Part shown: in pieces, positions 26,101 to 35,867 of the stretch
Position numbering within the stretch: the stretch's first letter is position 1
How the letters are laid out: the number at the start of each line of letters is the position of its first letter
Source of the DNA: Sinotaia quadrata
Lineage: Eukaryota > Mollusca > Gastropoda > Architaenioglossa > Viviparidae
Assembly: GCA_028829895.1 (NCBI GenBank)
Contig: CM054184.1
Span: forward strand, 27,477,701 to 27,541,700
Direction: 5' to 3'
DNA length: 64,000 bases
Notes under the pieces: generated by a model
Told to the model about the DNA's origin: nothing
What the model saw: the letters and a program-made list of their open reading frames with translations, nothing else
Database searches by the model: none
Made by a program: the position numbers and the translations under genes

Positions 26101-28218
26101 TACATAGTAAAATGTTTTGACAGATGTTACAATTACCTGGCATATATTTATCAATGATCTGAGGTCCCTGAGTCTTCATCTTTTGGAGTGTTTGGTATAC
26201 TGTAAAAACTTTGAAATTGTCCCCGTCTCTTTGGATCAGATACTGCAGGATAATGCAAAAGGAACTTGTGTTGCCTGGATGTTTCTGAGCATCAAGATAC
26301 TGAAAATAAAATTTCTATTTCATCAACATTCATTAGCCTTGATACAGATATAAAACTGTATTACTAAATTGCATAACCGTTAATTACATATCAAGTTAGC
26401 TCTTTGAAACTATCCAAATTATACTTAAAGTTTGTGTAATATTTAATGGCAAAGTTAACCCTTTCACACTATCCAAATTATACTTAAAGTTTGTGTAATA
26501 TTTAATGGCAAAGTTAACCCTTTCACACTATCCAAATTATACTTAAAGTTTGTGTAATATTTAATGGCAAAGTTAACCCTTTCACACTATCCAAATTTTA
26601 TACTTAAAGTTTGTGTAATATTTAATGGCAAAGTTAACCCTTTCACACTATCCAAATTATGCTTAAAGTTTGTGTAATATTTAATGGCAAAGTTAACCCT
26701 TTCATACTATCCAAATTGTATTATAGTTTCTATAACTTTAATGACATGCGAAGATATTCCTTTGATACTATCTGTGCCACAATGTCACCCTAGTTATTGG
26801 TTAAGATTATTTTTGTTACTAATCATCCATAACTAATTACAAGTTAAGAGAACCTTAATTTATGTTATTAATAATTCTCCAGAGGATGCCACTCTTCTCT
26901 CTTACTTGGCAAACATTCATTGTCACAATATTTCCGTAGGTGGAAAACTTCTTACCAAAGGAGAAGATAAATCCGTCTTTTAATCTACATTTAGCAAGCC
27001 CCCCATCCACCCACTATCTCTCCACTCTTCTAGCTGAAGTATAATTCAAGTTTATGGAGGATTAATTACACTTCACTCTTCTGTAATATCAGCTTACACT
27101 CTAAGCTTCTGTTAGAATTAACTTATGGTCCATGTTTCTGGTAGCATTAATTAACAGTATTACACTTTATTGTTCTAGTAAAATTAACTTATACACATGT
27201 TTCTGCTACGATTAACTAACATTTCATCCTTATGGTACGATTTACTAACACTTCATTGTTCTGATACGATTAACTTATGCTCCAATATTCTGATACGATT
27301 AACTTATGCTCCAATTTTATGGTAGGATTCAATACCACTCTGTTGATCTAGCAAGATGATTTATCTCCTTTGCACTGGCAGTGATAACTTACATTATATT
27401 TTTGTGGCACGACTGACTTACACTCGATTTTCCTGACACTTTTAACTTACATTATATTTTTGTGGCACGATTAACTTACACTCCGTAGTATTAATTTACA
27501 TTAAATATTTCTGATAATTTAACTTACACCCATTGTTCTGGTAGGATTAACTTAAATTCCTATTTATGGTGGGATTAACTTACATTACAAAGTTCTGGTG
27601 GATTATGTTACATTGTTATCTTGGTAGGAATATCTTACAGTCCAATTTCTGGTATTAGATTATATTTATTGTAGACTTTACTGTTAGGATCGATTTATAT
27701 TATACTGTTCTGGAAACAATATCTTACACTCCATTGTTCTGGCAGGTTTTAACTTACATTCCACGGCTCTGGAAGGATTAACTTAAACTCCGCTATTCTG
27801 TTAGGATTAACTTACATTCCACTGACCTGGTAGGATTAACTTACACTCCAGTGATCTTGTAGGATTAACTTACACTCCACGGATCTGGTAGGATTAACTT
27901 ACACTCCACAGATCTGGTAGGATTAACTTACACTCCACCGATCTGGTAGGATTAACTTACACTCCAGTGATCTGGTAGGATTAACTTACACTCCAGTGAT
28001 CTGGTAGGATTAACTTACACTCCACTGATCTGGTAGGATTAACTTACACTCCACTGCTCTGGTAGGATGTTATTCATCTCCGCGAAGAAACGGTAGTCCT
28101 TATCGCACATTGACTTTATCGGGTCCAACAGGAAAGCCAAGTCCTGGCGACATTTTGTCGGAATGTAACGTGCCGGAATTTCCATCATCTCCAACTCTTT
28201 CTTACGTTGGCAGGTCAT
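16849..28218 (-). CDS. Gene A: Death-SEFIR adaptor, TRAF3IP2 (Act1/CIKS)-like
   Basis: Five coding exons (28048-28218, 26137-26299, 21752-22558, 19978-20198, 16849-17154) give about 555 residues with consistent phases 0/1/1/0. Residues 1-111 form a death-domain-like region on two exons. About 270 residues of linker follow, including 10-residue repeats of the type DDVVLNIPSR. A SEFIR domain then starts near DGLHFVLIMGGD and continues as AWKILVVVSPGYQQYA and FRPVLLT to a TAA stop at 16849. The VVSPGY box and the RPVL strand match the Act1 SEFIR half. In vertebrates Act1 binds IL-17 receptors through SEFIR-SEFIR contact and recruits TRAFs. The same role in the cytosol is inferred here. No U-box-like region or transmembrane segment is seen. 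One SVQE TRAF2-type motif lies in the linker, which is weak evidence. The start is the first ATG after acceptor TTCCAG|AC. Confidence 0.82.
17205..19330. repeat. Three successive minisatellites filling gene A intron 4
   Basis: From left to right: about 17205-17625, 20-30-bp units around TATTAGTGTTTTATTTCTAT; about 17925-18500, ~51-bp units around TTTTATGGAGTGTTTTGGTA; about 18785-19330, ~30-bp units around TTAGGCATATCATGATGCAA (some 18 copies). The short spacers hold no gene. Confidence 0.88.
19800..19995 (-). repeat. ~73-bp repeat copying gene A exon 4 donor
   Basis: Three units. The exon copy reads TACTTAAAG|GTATGATTTC. The intronic ones read TATTTAAAGATGTGATTTAA and CTTTTTGAAAGATATGATTT, so exon-derived sequence is kept but the donor G is lost. 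Confidence 0.65.
19978..20198 (-). CDS. Gene A exon 4, first half of SEFIR domain
   Basis: 221 nt, acceptor TTTGTAACAG|AT, donor TTAAAG|GTATGA, phase 1 in and 0 out. It encodes the first SEFIR strand (VLIMGGDKNDPERL), a helix (ELKSLCSFLD) and a second strand (SYVAVFPS). Gene B exon 4 aligns at nearly every core position (VLIVGGDEKDPEGL, SLCDFLHQK, CVAVFPS). Confidence 0.82.
20500..20577. repeat. Dispersed repeat, copy 1
   Basis: Shares AATTTATGTTATTAATAATT and CTCCAG plus a related flank with 26842-26912, both in gene A introns. Possibly the remnant of an interspersed element. Confidence 0.55.
20870..21372 (+). mobile_element. LINE (jockey/CR1-like) reverse transcriptase fragment
   Basis: Plus-strand translation contains IIPIHKKGK, then after a frameshift SSSNRPISLLSTIGK, and in a 120-codon frame TTLLLDITQAFYTIWHETIL. 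These match the conserved RT blocks (IPKPGKD, YRPISLLS, LLDIEKAFD.VWH) of non-LTR retrotransposons. The catalytic YADD block is missing and there are frameshifts, so it is a dead 5'- and 3'-truncated piece. It lies between exons 3 and 4 of gene A. Confidence 0.7.
21480..21765 (-). repeat. ~38-bp array copying gene A exon 3 donor
   Basis: Seven or eight diverged units read CTTTTCCAG|GTAAGCCAAG-like in gene sense. The unit at 21741-21765 is the true exon end TTTCTCCAG|GTAAGCC. Several intronic copies keep a full CCAGGTAAGCC donor. Confidence 0.82.
21752..22558 (-). CDS. Gene A exon 3, linker with 10-residue repeats
   Basis: 807 nt, acceptor CCTTCCAG|AAATC, donor TCTCCAG|GTAAGCC, phase 1 at both ends. 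It is Ser/Asn/Pro-rich and predicted disordered. From 21.84 to 22.10 kb the coding sequence is a 30-bp tandem repeat giving about seven 10-residue units around (D/G)VVLNIPSRD. The N-terminal part has a CECDQC cluster. Beyond the donor a non-coding array of about 38-bp units repeats the exon end. Confidence 0.75.
21840..22100 (-). repeat. 30-bp coding tandem repeat in gene A exon 3
   Basis: About seven units around GATGGTATGTTAAGTACTA (plus strand) encode 10-residue repeats around VVLNIPSRD. Frame is kept because the period is a multiple of three. Confidence 0.85.
22600..24110. repeat. Minisatellites in gene A intron 2, left part
   Basis: About 22605-22720: ~25-bp units around GGACTGAAATAGAGCAAGTT. 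About 22790-23130: ~38-bp units around AAGCAACTAAGATAAAATGT. About 23130-23360: degenerate mixtures of both. About 23745-24100: 48-bp units around AAGTATTTCCTAACCCAAAG. No gene between. Confidence 0.85.
24190..24570. repeat. ~30-bp minisatellite, about 13 copies
   Basis: Units around ACCTGGCTTGTAAAAAGACA. The three overlapping minus-strand open frames here are repeat translation and are not supported as protein. Confidence 0.88.
24721..24790 (-). repeat. Distant degenerate copy of gene A exon 2 end and donor
   Basis: Contains TTGACAGATGTTACAATCAC and CTGGCAGGTATTTGTGTCAG, matching the donor region of gene A exon 2 at 26.13 kb. It lies about 1.35 kb further into the intron. Confidence 0.6.
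25940..26136 (-). repeat. ~95-bp duplication of gene A exon 2 3' part and donor, two intronic copies
   Basis: Each copy holds about 70 nt of exon 2 plus the donor and some 20 nt of intron (TTGACAGATGTTACAATTAC on the plus strand). The donors sit at about 25942 and 26036. The third copy is the real exon. Confidence 0.88.
26137..26299 (-). CDS. Gene A exon 2, death-domain C-half
   Basis: 163 nt, acceptor ATTTTCAG|TATCTT, donor ATGCCAG|GTAATTG, phases 0 and 1. It begins YLDAQKHPGNTSSF and ends IIDKYMP. Gene B exon 2 has the same length and aligns without gaps (YLDSQKCQGSTSSF ... ILDKYLP). Confidence 0.85.
26385..26715. repeat. 59-60-bp minisatellite, 5 copies
   Basis: Near-identical units around ACTATCCAAATTATACTTAA and TTTAATGGCAAAGTTAACCC in gene A intron 1. 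Confidence 0.9.
26842..26912. repeat. Dispersed repeat, copy 2
   Basis: Partner of 20500-20577, same orientation, about 80% alike by eye. Confidence 0.55.
27060..28060 (-). repeat. 29-bp array of gene A exon 1 splice donors
   Basis: In gene sense the unit is ATCCTACCAGAGCAGTGGAG + TGTAAGTTA: 21 nt of exon 1 (codons ILPEQWS) plus the donor and first intron bases. About ten units from 27750 to 28050 are nearly intact, most with GTAAGT. Further units decay with distance to about 27060. Confidence 0.92.
28048..28218 (-). CDS. Gene A exon 1, death-domain N-half
   Basis: 171 nt, 57 codons, the same length as gene B exon 1 with many identities (MT.Q, IPA..IPT, DKDYR or GKDYR, FAE.N.ILP). It ends TGGAGT|GTAAGTTAATCC in phase 0. 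An acceptor-like TTCCAG lies two bases before the ATG, implying at least one upstream 5' UTR exon. The last ~21 exon bases plus the donor are repeated about ten times intact in the following intron. Confidence 0.82.
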
Positions 28219-28319
28219 GTCTGGAATTTCGTCAGGCCCTCTCTTGTCGTGTCAGGTGCTTTCTTATGGCGCCTGTCTGCAAGTCACAATCACCGGAACA
28301 CACTACTTAATAGTCTACA

Positions 28320-30045
28320 ATATGTGGCCTTACACTTTACTTGTCAGTAGTAATATGTGGCCTTACACTTTATTTGTCAGTCGATAATACGTGGCCTTAC
28401 TCTTGTCAGTCGGTAATATGTGGCCTTACTGCTTGTCAGTTATATGTAGTCTATTCGCCAGTAACAGGTGGCCCTATAGTGCTTGTCTATCAGTAATACC
28501 CGTCTCTACTGCTTATTCGTCATAAACACCAGTCTCTACTGTTTATTCGTCATAACGTTTCTACTGCTTATTCGTCATAAACACCAGTCTCTACTGTTTA
28601 TTTGTCATAAACACCGATCTCTACTGCTTATTACTCATAAACACTAGTCTCTACTGCTTGTCAATCAGTATTACTGGGGCCAACAGTCATATAACAACAA
28701 AGAAACACAACAAACTTTATCAGTCAGTAACTCCTTGTTCACAAATATTTAACACTGAGTCATATTGTTTGTCCAGTAATACCAGGCCCTTCCCTTGTTC
28801 ACAAGTCAACATCACTAAGCCATATTGTTTTTTCTAATAATACCAGGTCTTTCTCTTGTTCACAAGTCAACATCACCAAGAACCTACTGTTTGTCTTACA
28901 CAAGTTACAGTAGTAATGCCAGGCCTAACTTTTTTCACACCAATCAGCATCACAGAGGTCTACTGTTTGTCTTACAGTAGTAATGCCAGGCCTAACTTTT
29001 TTTACACCAATCAGCATCACCTAGTTCTACTGTTTGCTCTGTTTGTTCGACAGGAACACCGGGCCTACTTTATAGGCATTGTAAGCAATACAGGAATTCA
29101 CTGTATGTTAATTCATAAACACCAACCTCAATTACTGAACTAGCCTGCCATTAGTCTACCAGACCCCATTCGTGTCCGTAATAACCTGCCTGCGTCATTT
29201 AATATCCTACTCCAGGGCGTGTCCTTGAGTAACAACGAGACCTACTTCTTGAGTCATTTAACATCCGACACCAGGGCGTGTGAGTGAAAAACTACGAGAC
29301 CTAAGCCCTGAGTCATTTAAAATCAGACCCCAGGGCGTGTCAGTGAAAAACTACGAGACCTAAGCCCTGAGTCATTTAAAATCAGACCCCAGGGCGTGTC
29401 AGTGAAAAACTACGAGACCTAAGCCCCGAGTCATTTAAAATCAGACCCCAGGGCGTGTCCCCATCAGTAACGATGTGACATCTAGTTGTAGGCTTTTTTA
29501 TCCTTACGTCCAGTGTTTCAGCGAAGTTGACTAATAATTAGTACTACTAACACGGTTTAGTTAGCTATTTAGAGAAAGAAAGTCCGATTTCCTATGTACT
29601 ACTAACACGGTCTAGTTAGCTAATATTTAGATTTCCGATTTCCTATAGTAGAAAAGAGTCTGATTTCCTGTAGTAATACTAACACGGTCTAGTTAGCTAA
29701 TATTTAGATTTCCGATTTCCTATAGTAGAAAAGAGTCTGATTTTCTGTAGTAATACTAACACGAACTAGTTAGCTAAAGTTTAGAGAAAAGAGTCTGATT
29801 TCCTATAGTAATACTAACACGAACTAGTTAGCTAAAGTTTAGAGAAAGGAGTCTGATTTCCTGTAGTAATACTAACACGAACTAGTTAGCTAAAGTTTAG
29901 AGAAAGGAGTCTGATTTCCTGTAGTAATACTAACACGAACTAGTTAGCTAAAGTTTAGAGAAAGGAGTCTGATTTCCTGTAGTAATACTAACACGAACTA
30001 GTTAGCTAAAGTTTAGAGAAAGGAATCTGATTTCCTGTTGACTTT
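28320..30045. repeat. Series of minisatellites in gene A 5' intron
   Basis: About 28320-28680: ~30-bp units (TAATATGTGGCCTTACACTT; AAACACCAGTCTCTACTGCT). About 28740-29060: ~65-bp units with TAATGCCAGGCCTAACTTTT. About 29200-29470: ~58-bp units with CCCCAGGGCGTGTCAGTGAA. About 29540-30045: ~55-bp units with ACTAGTTAGCTAAAGTTTAG. The last two are near-identical and look young. Confidence 0.88.
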
Positions 30046-30857
30046 GGTTTATTAGCAGCTGAGAATGCTTCGATCAGTAATATGTTTTATTCATTATGCG
30101 TTTTTATAAATAGTATGCATATATATATAATGATAATATGTTTTATTCATTATGCGTTTTTATAAATAGTATGCATATATATATAATGATAATATGTTTT
30201 ATTCATTAGTGTGCCTTTATCAGTAGTGTGTGCATAGCAATAATATGATGTGATAATTAATTAATGTGTTTTGATCAGTGATACGCTTAAATCATGACTA
30301 TTTGCATTGAATCAATAAAACTGTTTTAATCACATGTATACTTTTAGCCAGTAAACTGTTTTAATCAGTATTACATTTTGAACCATTAAAGTGTTTTAAT
30401 CAGTAGTACATTTTGAATCAGTAATATGTTTTGAGCCAGTAAACTGTTTTAATCAGTAGTACATTTTGAACCATTAAACTGTTTTAATCAGTAGTACATT
30501 TTGAACCATTAAACTGTTTTAATCAGTAGTAAATTTTGAACCAGTAATATGTTTTGAGTCAGTAAACTGTTGCAATCAGTAGTACATTTTGAGTCATTAA
30601 TAAGTTTTTAGTTAGTAAACTGTTTTGATCAGTTGTATTCTTTTAACAAGTTTCGTTGTAGTGTGTATTGATAAGTGGAACACTTTGTTCAATAATTTTG
30701 ATAGATAGTATAATTTGATCAATACTATGTTTACATCAATAGTTTTGATTAGGAGTATAATTTGATCAGTTCTATGGTTTCATCAGTAATTTTGATATGT
30801 ACAATGTAGTATAATTTGATCAGTACTATGTTTACATCAGTAGCTTTGATAGAAAGT

Positions 30858-31055
30858 ATAGCAGAAAACGAGGGAGACAGAGAAAAATGTGGGCCAACAT
30901 CCCAGAATGATCAGGAAAAAAAAAATTGCAGCGACACAGAGTTTGGTACATGACCGAGACAAGTGGAGGGAGTTGGTCAACCGTTCAGTAGCTCAGTGAC
31001 CCAACGGCCACACTAGGTCAAGGGACAGAACATGATGATGATAATAATAATTTGA
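30858..31055 (+). mobile_element. RTE-like LINE 3' end
   Basis: Plus-strand translation gives SLVHDRDKWRELVNRSVAQ followed by a stop, the usual C-terminus of RTE-type LINEs (..DRDKWR.LV..). After a short 3' UTR it ends in a (GATGATGATAATAATAA)-like tail at about 31032-31050. Only this 3' piece is present, inserted in a minisatellite of the gene A 5' intron. Confidence 0.6.
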
Positions 31056-31790
31056 TCAGTTCTATGTTTTCATCAGTAGTTTTTTGATATGTAGTATAAT
31101 TTGATCACTAGTGTGTTTTCATCAGGACATGTAATATGCATTGGCAATACAGTATGTTTTATGTAGATATATGTTCGATCAGTAATATGCTTTCATCATA
31201 GTATGCTTTGGTGAGTAATCGATAGTGTGTTTTGATCAGTAGTAGTAGACTTTGGTGAGTATTATGTTTGCATCATTGTGTTTTGATGAGTAAAATGAGT
31301 ATAATGCTTGCATCACATTATGTTTTGATGACTAGTCAATATGTTCTGATGAATGTAATGTTTGCATCGCATTGGTGTTTTGATGAGTATAATGTATGCA
31401 TTATGTTGATCAGTAGTAGTATGTTTTGATGAATATGTTTTGATTGAAAGTGTATTTTTTATCAGTAGTAATAAGTTTTGATGAGTAATAAGTTTGCATC
31501 ATCATATATTTTAATCAGTAGTAATATGCTTTGACAGCAATAGGATTTGTCTGGCCAGAGGGTTTGGTTGGCAGTTGGCTGATGTAGGGTTCGTGTGACT
31601 TGATCTGCACAACATACAGCCCATGACAATTTCGGGAATAATATTTAATAATAGTAATAATAAAACTCTAATAAATTCTCTCTCCCTCCCTCCCTCACAC
31701 ACCCACACCAACAAAATGCAACATTATCCTTACGGCCATCAGCTATTTTTGTGGAGAACTAAGGTTCTCTGTTTGGCCATTGGTTGGACA

Positions 31791-31828
31791 TGTAGGGGGC
31801 ATTTCCGGCTTCCGCCGCTTTCGCGCTT
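31791..31828 (-). repeat. Single copy of TGTAGGGGGC terminal repeat
   Basis: A copy of the GC-rich ~37-bp end (TGTAGGGGGCATTTCCGGCT...CGCGC). It faces the right-hand copies at 33.6 and 33.78 kb, so a 1.83- or 2.0-kb composite element is possible, but the interval holds only minisatellites. Confidence 0.55.
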
Positions 31829-32744
31829 GGGGAGGGGGAAATGGAGGGGGAGTGGGAGAAGAGGGAAGGGGAGGTGCCTTGTTTGGCCTTTTTAAAGGTT
31901 TGGTTGGTTAATAAAGAGCTGACCAGAAGTTTGTTGACTAATGTAGGGTTCAGTTAGCAGACGAGAGGTTTGTTTGGCTTATTATGGACTTAGGCCTATA
32001 GGTTGATATAGGGCTTAACTGGCCTGATAGGGAGCTTAGTTGATTTACACAGAGCTTGGCTGATTTACACAGGTCTTGTTTGATTTACACAGGGCTTGGT
32101 TGAGTGATAAAGCATTTGTGGGGCCTGACTGATGGTTTGGTTGGCTGGTGTAGGATTTGCTAGACCTGAGGATTTAGTCAATTGATGTAGGGCTCGGTTG
32201 GCCTGACAGAGACTTTAGTTTGATGATATTGGGTTTGGTTGGCCTGATTGAGGGTTTTAGAAGATTATTAATTATGCACATAAGTATACGCATCGTTGTA
32301 AAGTTGTCTGTGGTATAGCAATTAATAAATGTAGCTGATATGTATCCCTTTATTGTAGGTATAAGAATTATATAGCTAGAGCAGGTGTAAACCGTATTTT
32401 TTTAATTGATATGAGCATATATTTTGTGACACTAGTAAAATGTTTCCTAATCTCATTATATAACAGAATTATATTTCATATTTTTTCAAACTGAAATTCA
32501 GTTTACACAATCGGATAAAATTAGCCTGTATATATTTTGGTGTTTTCTTTTTCTTCATATTTAGTTTTAAATCAAAACTCAGTTTTTAAAAAAATAGATA
32601 AACTTGGTTCAGTAGTAAATGACTGTATCATGTTACAGTTTAGCTAATTTAAAGTTTGACTAACAAGTGTAGCTAAGGTAACCGAAAAGAATGGCCACAC
32701 TACTGAATCCGACAACAATGCTGGCCAAACATCTGTCATATCTT

Positions 32745-32965
32745 TGCTCTGAATACTATAGTCTCTGTTGTAACTTTACTCTAAATTCTATAGTCTTTGT
32801 TGTAACTTTACTCTAAATTCTATAGTCTTTGTTGTAACTTTAAATTCTATAGTCTCTGTTGTAACTTTACTCTAAATTCTATAGTCTATGTTGCAACTTT
32901 ATTCTGAATTCTATAGTCTCAGGAAAACAATGGTTATAATTTATATAACAAAGAGACTGACAATG

Positions 32966-33012
<47 letters not shown>
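32745..33012. repeat. 33-bp minisatellite and (GATA)n
   Basis: About 32745-32925: five units around AAATTCTATAGTCTCTGTTG. 32967-33010: (GATA)n microsatellite. Confidence 0.88.
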
Positions 33013-33483
33013 GTCAGGGTATTTATAAATCTCGCCAGGATCTCCTCAATAAATATTTTAAAAATATAGAAAGAGTAAAATTTAGATGTAAGAAATGAGT
33101 AGTAAATAAAATCTAAATATAGATGCAAAAGGGAGTCTAATAGGAGCATATACATACATATGACATAGCTATTGCATCACCCATAAGACAGAATGGATGT
33201 TTTTTCTAGGTCAAAGAGAAGTAAGCTAGTTATCTAAGGTATTTTTCCCAGCAAGTCCCACCTTGTTGTGAACCATGGCCAAGGAGAAATCCGACCAGTA
33301 AACACGGTAGCTTAGGGAGAGATGAACTTGACTGTAAGTGTGCATGAATGAAAGAGGGGAAGGGAGGTGGTTCTTTTACCTATGCGATTTCTATAGGATG
33401 GAAAGTCGGGAAGCATTGTTAATCCTATGTGTGAATGAAAGAGCTTGGATGCAGCCCTGCCCTTAGGTTTTTGATTGATTGAG

Positions 33484-33621
33484 TGTAGGGGGGCGCTTCC
33501 GGCTTCCGCCATCGCTTTCGTGCAAACCTGCCCTTAGGTCAACTGAATAGCTTTTAAATAGCCTTTAACCTTTGGAGTAAACCAGGCGCGAAAGCGGCGG
33601 AAGCCGAAAGCGCCCCCTACA
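33484..33621. mobile_element. Small inverted-terminus element, GC-rich ends (TGTAGGGGGC family)
   Basis: The left end TGTAGGGGGGCGCTTCCGGC and the right end, read on the other strand, TGTAGGGGGCGCTTTCGGCT are about 37-bp inverted repeats enclosing about 65 bp of AT-rich DNA. The two further single copies of the end sequence (31791-31828, same orientation as the left end; 33749-33784, as the right end) show a dispersed family. No clear target duplication is visible, so the superfamily is unknown. Confidence 0.6.
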
Positions 33622-33748
33622 TTAGCAAGCAAGGAGTAAACCCAAGCCATGTAGTTTTTCCCAAAGTAAAGACACATGTCATGTGTGTAGCAGAAGCCCA
33701 GATTTCAAAGTAGTATAAATCTGAAAGTCTGTTTGAATGATAAGCCTT

Positions 33749-33784
33749 ACGCGAAAGCGGCGGAAGCCGAAAGCGCCCCCTACA
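33749..33784 (+). repeat. Single copy of TGTAGGGGGC terminal repeat, right-end orientation
   Basis: Reads ACGCGAAAGCGGCGGAAGCC and on to CGCCCCCTACA, nearly identical to 33586-33621. Both copies are followed by TTA. Confidence 0.55.
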
Positions 33785-34599
33785 TTAACAACAACAAATG
33801 ATAAGCCAAAAAGCTTGAAAAACAGAGCATATGACTATGAGATTTTTAAGAAAATCCGTAGGCTATTGGTACAAATGACTTGGATCCTTGGTTTTGCTGA
33901 ATGAAAGTAAAGTTGCATTTTATAAAATTTTGTGATTAATAATTTTGTGTAAAAACTAAAATGTAATTATGTTAAGTTGCCATGTAAAATTAATTTATGT
34001 TTATTTCAGGGTAGTGAAATTGTGCTCAGAGAAAATGATTAGCTTTTATTTAAAGAGCACTATGTAGTTAATGTTAGCAGTCTCTAATTGCAGGATTTTG
34101 CCATACATTAGTTGCTTTGAATCTTGGTAGCATTGCTTCATGTTGGTGGCATCAGTTTGCTGAAGTGTATCAGCTGTTAGTTCATGTGAACACCATATTA
34201 CCTCACTTAGGAGGGAAGTCTACATAGACTCAGCCAGTGATGATGCTAGACTCCACCAGTGTAACAAAGATAAGTGAAAATAGTACATTTGGCCAGGAGT
34301 GTGAGAACGGTTAGAGAACCGTGTAGAAACAATAGTGAGCTACTGGGAACTTTCCTTGAATCTTTTGATATTGGAGAACTGAGAAGAAAGTATATGAACT
34401 TGGTCAGGGAAAACGTAACTAACTAGGGAAGGCTAAACTTTTCTCTAATAGACATTATGAGAATTGTGCTATGTGGATTTTGAACTTGATTGCTGTTTTA
34501 TTTTCCTTATTTGTTTAATTTTTTTAATAAATATTTTATTAATTTTCATCTGTCTTGTGTCATTTCTTACCATCTTCATTTCATGTAAAATTCATTTAA

Positions 34600-34885
34600 T
34601 CGTAGTCATTGTGTCCATTATTGTGTCCGTCTTCATGTCTGTCTATCTGTCCACCTGTCTGTCCATCTTTCTGTCTGTCTGTGTGTCCATCTTATGTGAG
34701 GACCTTCCTCTGTGGGCTGATCAAGCCAATGAAACGATTGACTTCAATGGTTGTGTATATCATATTGTCCATCTTGTGGGGTACCAACAGATAGATAGAT
34801 GGATGGATGGATGGATGGTTGGTTATATTGATGGATGGATGGTTGGTTGAATTGGTGGATGGATGGATAGGTAAATAGATAGATA
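34600..34885. repeat. Tetranucleotide-rich stretch (TCTG/GGAT)
   Basis: (TCTGTCCA)-like tract near 34620-34690 and (GGAT)n near 34797-34870. The 128-codon plus frame here comes from these repeats. 33.8-34.6 kb and 34.9-35.1 kb hold nothing else. Confidence 0.75.
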
Positions 34886-35189
34886 CTCTTTGTTAAAAGT
34901 CATATTCTAAACCTCTAGGCAGTCTCAGAAGGTGCTGATGTCAATACATGTTAAGAAATGGCAAGATTTTTTAACAGACAACAAATATTATCCCACCTTT
35001 AAATAAAATATCAAGTGCACACTGTCATACGTACCCACACACATGGCAATAATTTTCGTTATCATTGACCATATCCAGCATGCACGTATGTGCACAGTCA
35101 CGTACACACACACACACACACACGTGCCAGTAATATCAAATTCAAATACATGTAGGTCAACAAATTTCCCAGATTGTTGCTTCAATGTG

Positions 35190-35745
35190 GCTCTAATATA
35201 TTATTAACTTGTGTTCACTTTATTGTGGCTCTAGTACATTATTAATTTGTGTTCACTTTATTGTGGCTCTAGTACATTATTAATTTGTGTTCACTTTATT
35301 GTGGCTCTAGTACATTATTAATTTGTGTTCACTTTACTGTGGCTCTAGTGCATTATTAACTTTTTTCTGCACTTTGGTGTTGCTCTACAGCATTGTTAAA
35401 TTGTGTGCACTTCAGTGTAGTTCTACGACCTTGTTTAATATGTGTGCACTTCAGTGTTGCTCTACAGTCTACACTGTACAGCATTGTTAAATTGTGTGCA
35501 CTTCAGTGTAGTTCTACGACCTTGTTTAATATTTGTGCACTTCAGTGTTGCTCTACAGTCTACAGCATTGATATATTGTGTGCACTTCAGTGTAGTTCTA
35601 CGACCTTGTTTAATATTTGTGCACTTCAGTGTTGCTCTACAGTCTACAGCATTGTTAAATTGTGTGCACTTCAGTGTGGCTTTACGACATAATTAACCTG
35701 TGTGAACTTCAGTGCGGCTCTAAGGCATTATGTGTTTCTGTCAGG
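35190..35745. repeat. Two linked minisatellites (~43 and ~70-85 bp)
   Basis: 35190-35360 has units around GGCTCTAGTACATTATTAAT. 35380-35745 has units around GTGCACTTCAGTGTAGTTCT and ACGACCTTGTTTAATAT. Open frames here (MCTSVLLYS... type) are repeat translation. Confidence 0.85.
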
Positions 35746-35808
35746 CTTTACACGCCGCGGCCTGCCATTATTATGAAGAGTTGAAGACCATTCGCATAGC
35801 TCACTTAC

Positions 35809-35867
35809 CATTCTTGAACAACTGCCACCATCCGGTGGTCGGAGCCTGTCGTTACACTCTCCAGGAG
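35809..35867 (-). other. Candidate non-coding 5' exon of gene A
   Basis: A 59-nt segment of higher GC content is bounded by a good acceptor (ACGTCATTACTTTAG|CTCC) and a good donor (AGAATG|GTAAGTGAG). It lies between the candidate promoter exon at 36.8 kb and coding exon 1 at 28.2 kb. It has no long frame. The minisatellite immediately upstream repeats the acceptor. Transcript evidence would be needed to confirm it. Confidence 0.35.

Larger units (their letters stand above)
30070..32260. repeat. Minisatellites in gene A 5' intron, continued
   Basis: About 30070-30210: 62-bp duplication around TAATATGTTTTATTCATTAT. About 30330-31530: ~33-bp units around AAACTGTTTTAATCAGTAGT, split by the LINE tail. 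About 31890-32260: degenerate ~28-bp units around GGGCTTGGTTGATTTACACA. Confidence 0.8.

Noticed and set aside
29200..29470. Regular repeats considered as a CRISPR array
   Set aside because: Units are contiguous without unique spacers, and the genome is eukaryotic.
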